The notes under the pieces: generated by a model
Seen by the model: the letters and a program-made list of their open reading frames with translations, nothing else
What the model was told of the DNA's origin: nothing
The model's database searches: none
Program-made: the position numbers and the translations under genes
Assembly (NCBI GenBank): GCA_002007465.1
Contig: LNAC01000277.1
Coordinates: forward strand, 720,915-784,914
DNA: 64,000 nt
Direction of reading: 5' to 3'
From: Ailurus styani
Taxonomy: Eukaryota; Chordata; Mammalia; Carnivora; Ailuridae
Shown: positions 60,313-64,000 of the stretch, piece after piece
Layout of the letters: every line of letters begins with the position of its first letter
How positions within the stretch are numbered: position 1 is the first letter of the stretch

Positions 60313-63300
60313 CAAATTAATTCATTAATTGAATATAGAACTAACATAATGTAGCTTTTTACTGTTGACCACAGTTGACCCAAATAAGTAAGATGATTTA
60401 CATGTCATCAAGTGATCTAAAAAAGCAGTTGAGAATGTTTAATACAAATTTAAGCTATTTATCAAATAATAATGTTTCACATTTTGCCAAGACAATGCTA
60501 TTTTGTGTGTTAATATACAGGTCTTCCGTACTACAGACTCTGCAGAAGTCAAGCTTGTTTTCGGCATGCTTATTCTAAGTTCCAGGGTTACACCTGTCAC
60601 TCCTTAGCTCCCTGCTGCCTTTTCTTCTCTGTGCAGAGTCCAAGCTGTAGCTAGAATGGGATCTCCGCCTGCACCTGTGCAGTAGACCCCACGGTTAATG
60701 AACCTGAGATGCGCTAATCAAACATGTTTTCTTGGTACAGTGATTATGCTAGATATCACACATGAAGGTACAGGCGTTTATCTTTCCTTAGTGATCTAAA
60801 GGGCAACTTTTCTTTAAACATGGGTCTTTTTCACACCATTCTCATTTTTGTCCCACAGGGGGTTGACCATTAAAAACATCTGACAGACAAGCAGTTAACC
60901 AGTTTCCTGCTGAGATTAGTAAAATATTTAGTAGTCCTGCAACATCAAGGAATTTCAGCCCTGCAGGAAATGGCTCGATTGAACTTACTTTGGAAGTAGG
61001 AGGTAGGGAATTGACATTTTCACTTGGATGCCCCCTCATATTTTCAAATGGGCATGAAAAAATTTACATACCTAGCTTTTAATGTAAATTACTCTAAGGC
61101 TTATAGTATTTTTCTTTATTTCTCAAGTTATATGAAAGGGATGTGTGTCTTCCTGTCAGGAAAAAGAAATCTCTAGTCTGGCAAAATCAGTATTAGAATG
61201 CACCATTATAGCATCTCATCTGGGTTTATGTGATTACAAGTCAAAACTAGAAAACTTATTTTAAAATAAAAATTATTATAGATTTATAAATTTCAAAGAC
61301 AGCCACATTGTTTAATTTACATATATTGAAATTTTTGGCCCATCTTCTAATGGAATAATTTTTGTAAATCCATAAAAATGAAATAGAATGTCAATTTACA
61401 GTATTTGGTAGTATTATAAATCCAAAACAAGTGCTATAACATTATAAAAATCAAGATCAATTGCTACATTTTAGAGTACCAAAGAGGGCAAAATGATGAT
61501 TTATAAACAATAAATCTTAAAGTACACATAGAAGATGACTTTTGTAATCTTCTAAAATTATCTTTATTCAGTTTTCTTTAATCAAAATCAAGGTCCTGTG
61601 ACATCGCATAGTGGAATTGTTAGGGCCACATTTGTAGAAACACACTGCTCTGTTATAACAGAAAGAGGTTGCTCTGTCAGTTCTGAAGAGGTAGTGGGAT
61701 TTTATTACCCTAATTATTTCAGGCTAAGCTAGTGGTCCTAAGAATTCTGGCTTCTGCTGATGCTTTGAGTGATAGGAAGCATTTTTCTTTGTAGAAGGAT
61801 GAATTTCAAAATGTCACTTTTGCATTATCATTTTTTTGACATTCACAATTTCATGAACTCTAATGTTATGTCCAAGAAGAAAATATAAAACTGAACAGAG
61901 CCATATCAAACTTGTTTTTACAAGTGGCTGATGGAGTGCTGTGTAAAGTGTGACTCTTTCTTAAGGGTTCTTATCTATAGATTATTACTTTTTGTTTAGT
62001 TTGGAATTGTGTCCTCAATCAATAGTTTCTTGTATTTTTCACATAATTTTATCTGGTTTATTGGGCAGTCTCAGTGCAGTGGAGGAATAAACATGGAATA
62101 ATTTTACATTTCTCCAATCACCACTTTACTCCATACTCTGTCAGATCTCCCATTCATGTTCCTTTATGATGTCTAGTTATGTTTAGTTTTTAAAAATTGA
62201 GTCTAGTTCATGGTAAAATGCCAAACTCTGATCCCAGCCATTGTAAGCCAGTCAGTTTGGCTCAAGACACTTGGAGGAGTGACGGTGTACACTGATTTCT
62301 TTTTCCCTTCCTCTCATTCCAGTGTCTTTGAATATTTGTAGTTGGTGGGGTGGGGGCTTTTGAGACCTCTTCATCGATACTCCATCTGTGTCATTTCATG
62401 GCCTTACCGCACTGGTGTCTGGAGGCCTGGGAGGGAACCAGAGTAGGGGGAGATGATACCCTAATCTGGTTTCATCCACTGCTGGTTTCCATGTAGATGA
62501 TATTCGTGATTTTCTTTAGGTGCCATTTATTTTCTTCCAGTTCCCTCTGTCCCTGAGGGACAGTCATATTTCCTTTGGACTGTACCAGTGGTCCTTGCCC
62601 CTGCCCCCTCTGTTGGTAGGTGTCTCTTTGTTTAGCCTGAGTGTCCCTTTGGCTTCTGCTGAGCTTCTCTTTGGTTCATGGGCCAAGGGCTCATGGCTCC
62701 AAGGGCCATGAATATATAGGGTGAACATATCTCCCTTTATCCTTTTTTTTTCTTTGTCTTCAGGCACTCTGTGTGCCCAGACTCCTTCAAGCTCTCAGGT
62801 ATCTCCAAACTCAATCTCTTAATTATCCTATGTTTCTAAATTGCTAGGGGCACACATTAATTTCTGTCAAGATTTCTTTTCGAAGGAAGCGTATGGGTTC
62901 TGCTAGGGGACAGAATGTAAGTACTCCCACTCTGTATTAACTTTTTCTTAGAGCTGCCCCATTCACTGAAAATGCTGTATTTCTCATGAGGGTGACAATC
63001 AAGATGATTCCCTCCCCTTCACTTCCCCCTTCATAGTTCCTCTGTGTATTATTTATGGTTCGTTCAGTTCTGCTGACTCTTACTAGGGGTTGGGAGTAAG
63101 GCCTAGCCTAAATTTTGGCAGCTCTTTAGAGCTTCTCTTTTTTTGTTGCCTGTGGTCCTGGTGTTGATTCTGGGGCAGCAGAAAAAGTCCCATGGGGATT
63201 AGGTTCTTTTTAAGTGTTAGAAAGCCCAGTGACTTAAATAGATGTTTATTCTTTTCTCATGGAAAGGTCTGTAAGCTTGTAGTCCAGAGCTAGTGTGAAG

Positions 63301-63503
63301 GGTCTGTTCCATGGAGTCGTTAGGGACCCAGGTTCCTGCCTACTCACCACCCTACCATCTGTAGGTTTCGGCCCTTGTCCTTTGGCCAAAGATGGTAATG
63401 TCCACCTATATCCCAAGCAACCGGCTGACAAAATGAGTCAAGAAAAAGCAAAAGGCAGGCACTTGAAATCTCTTTTTAAAGTTTCCAGAAAGCTGTTACA
63501 GAG

Positions 63504-63707
63504 GTTTTTTTTTTTTTGTTTTTTTTTATTCATTTGACACAGAGAGAGAGATTACAAGTAGGCAGAGAGGCAGGCAGAGAGAGAGGAGAGAGGAGGAAGC
63601 AGGCCCCTGCTGAGCAGAGAGCCCGATGCGGGCCTCGATCCCAGGACCCTGGGATTATGACCTGAGCCGAAGGCAGAGGCTTTAACCCACTGAGCCACCC
63701 AGGCGCC
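63504..63707 (-). mobile_element. SINEC, young mustelid-type copy, antisense
   Basis: The body contains GAGATTACAAGTAGGCAGAG and the right end GGCTTTAACCCACTGAGCCA. Target duplication CTGTTACAGAG at 63493-63503 and 63708-63718. With 12562-12763 it is the clearest lineage marker in the window. Confidence 0.95.
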
Positions 63708-64000
63708 CTGTTACAGAGTTCTTTCATTTACCTTCTCCTCCGCCACCCGGTGTCAGAGCACCAAGGGAGCCTGGGAAATGTGAACTTTATTCTGAGCCTT
63801 CATGTAGCCGGCGAGGAATTACTGTGGAAGAGTATTTGAGGACTGTTGGCAGTCTCTGTCACATTCACTGGATGCTCTGACATTTTATTTGCGGCTGTGT
63901 GCAAACTTACACTTTTACATTTCTGTATGAGTTATACATGGTCACCAATGTTGAACATCTGTGGGCTGCACAGTGTTTCATAGGGTATTGCAGGCTCCCA

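Larger units (their letters stand above)
45051..64000 (+). other. STAU2: STAU2 intron, at least 18,950 nt, 3' end outside window
   Basis: The intron starts at the GTATGA donor after the 308-nt exon. I looked for the expected C-terminal STAU2 coding sequence (a segment like AALSALKQFSEQG) and did not see it, so the intron runs past the window. 45060-45810, 45860-48250, 49020-51700, 59260-60235 and 60320-63490 show no recognisable gene or repeat. 62280-63470 is more GC-rich than its surroundings and may be an old LINE 5' region, but I could not place it. Confidence 0.8.

Noticed and set aside
62280..63470. GC-richer block as a possible gene, CpG island or promoter
   Set aside because: Few CpG dinucleotides, no long frame and no splice-compatible coding stretch. 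It may be an old LINE 5' region, but I could not place it well enough to list.
1134..63727. Minus-strand and plus-strand frames with AWVAQLVKRLPSAQVM or GWLSGLKPLPSAQV
   Set aside because: These are the tRNA-like SINE head read in one frame; they recur at many SINEs and are not genes.
1..64000. tRNA genes
   Set aside because: The tRNA-Lys-like heads belong to SINEs, are diverged and lack a complete, foldable tRNA with proper ends. No independent tRNA was seen.
1..64000. CRISPR arrays, operons, bacterial promoters, phage or plasmid features
   Set aside because: Spliced STAU2 exons, carnivore SINEs and L1 show vertebrate nuclear DNA. The repeats are interspersed or microsatellites, not spacer arrays.

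Overview
This is a piece of mammalian nuclear DNA, AT-rich and mostly intron and transposon remains. About 27 recognisable tRNA-Lys-type carnivore SINEs (SINEC/Can-SINE) and several L1 3' ends of the carnivore type point to a dog-like carnivore (Caniformia). At least two SINEs (12562-12763, 63504-63707) carry a head/body variant that I associate with weasels, otters and allies, so Mustelidae is the best guess; this is from memory and was not tested.

The only gene I can support is STAU2 (Staufen homolog 2), a double-stranded-RNA-binding protein of neuronal RNA transport, on the + strand. Three internal coding exons are present: 3028-3159 (44 codons, second half of the fourth dsRNA-binding domain), 15250-15310 (61 nt) and 44743-45050 (308 nt). 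The last two encode the linker after that domain and the first helix of the fifth one. All three have AG/GT boundaries and join in one open frame. The window lacks the 5' exons, the promoter and the last exons, so it is an interior slice of a large gene.

Layout: 1-3027 is an upstream intron, filled by an antisense L1 piece cut by SINEs. The intron 3160-15249 (12.1 kb) holds a large nested cluster (antisense L1, with another L1, a Tigger DNA transposon and a SINE inserted into it). The intron 15311-44742 (29.4 kb) holds a sense-strand L1 3' end, a five-SINE cluster at 20.1-21.6 kb, two stacked antisense L1s at 25.6-29.8 kb, an antisense L1 5' half at 31.7-34.2 kb, and two diverged LTR-like copies. 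The intron from 45051 to the window end (at least 18.95 kb) is quieter to 51.7 kb; it has a third LTR-like copy at 48.3 kb, then a coding-like remnant at 51.7-52.0 kb and antisense L1 pieces at 54.2-59.0 kb. Unlisted open frames are chance or repeat-derived.

Nothing here looks like a new biological system. The items most worth a check are the coding-like segment at 51723-52059, the inverted SINE pairs that could fold in STAU2 pre-mRNA, the well-ordered nested insertions, and the strong antisense bias of L1 relative to the gene. Repeat family names and edges come from reading by eye; edges are approximate to about 5-30 bases unless a target-site duplication is quoted.
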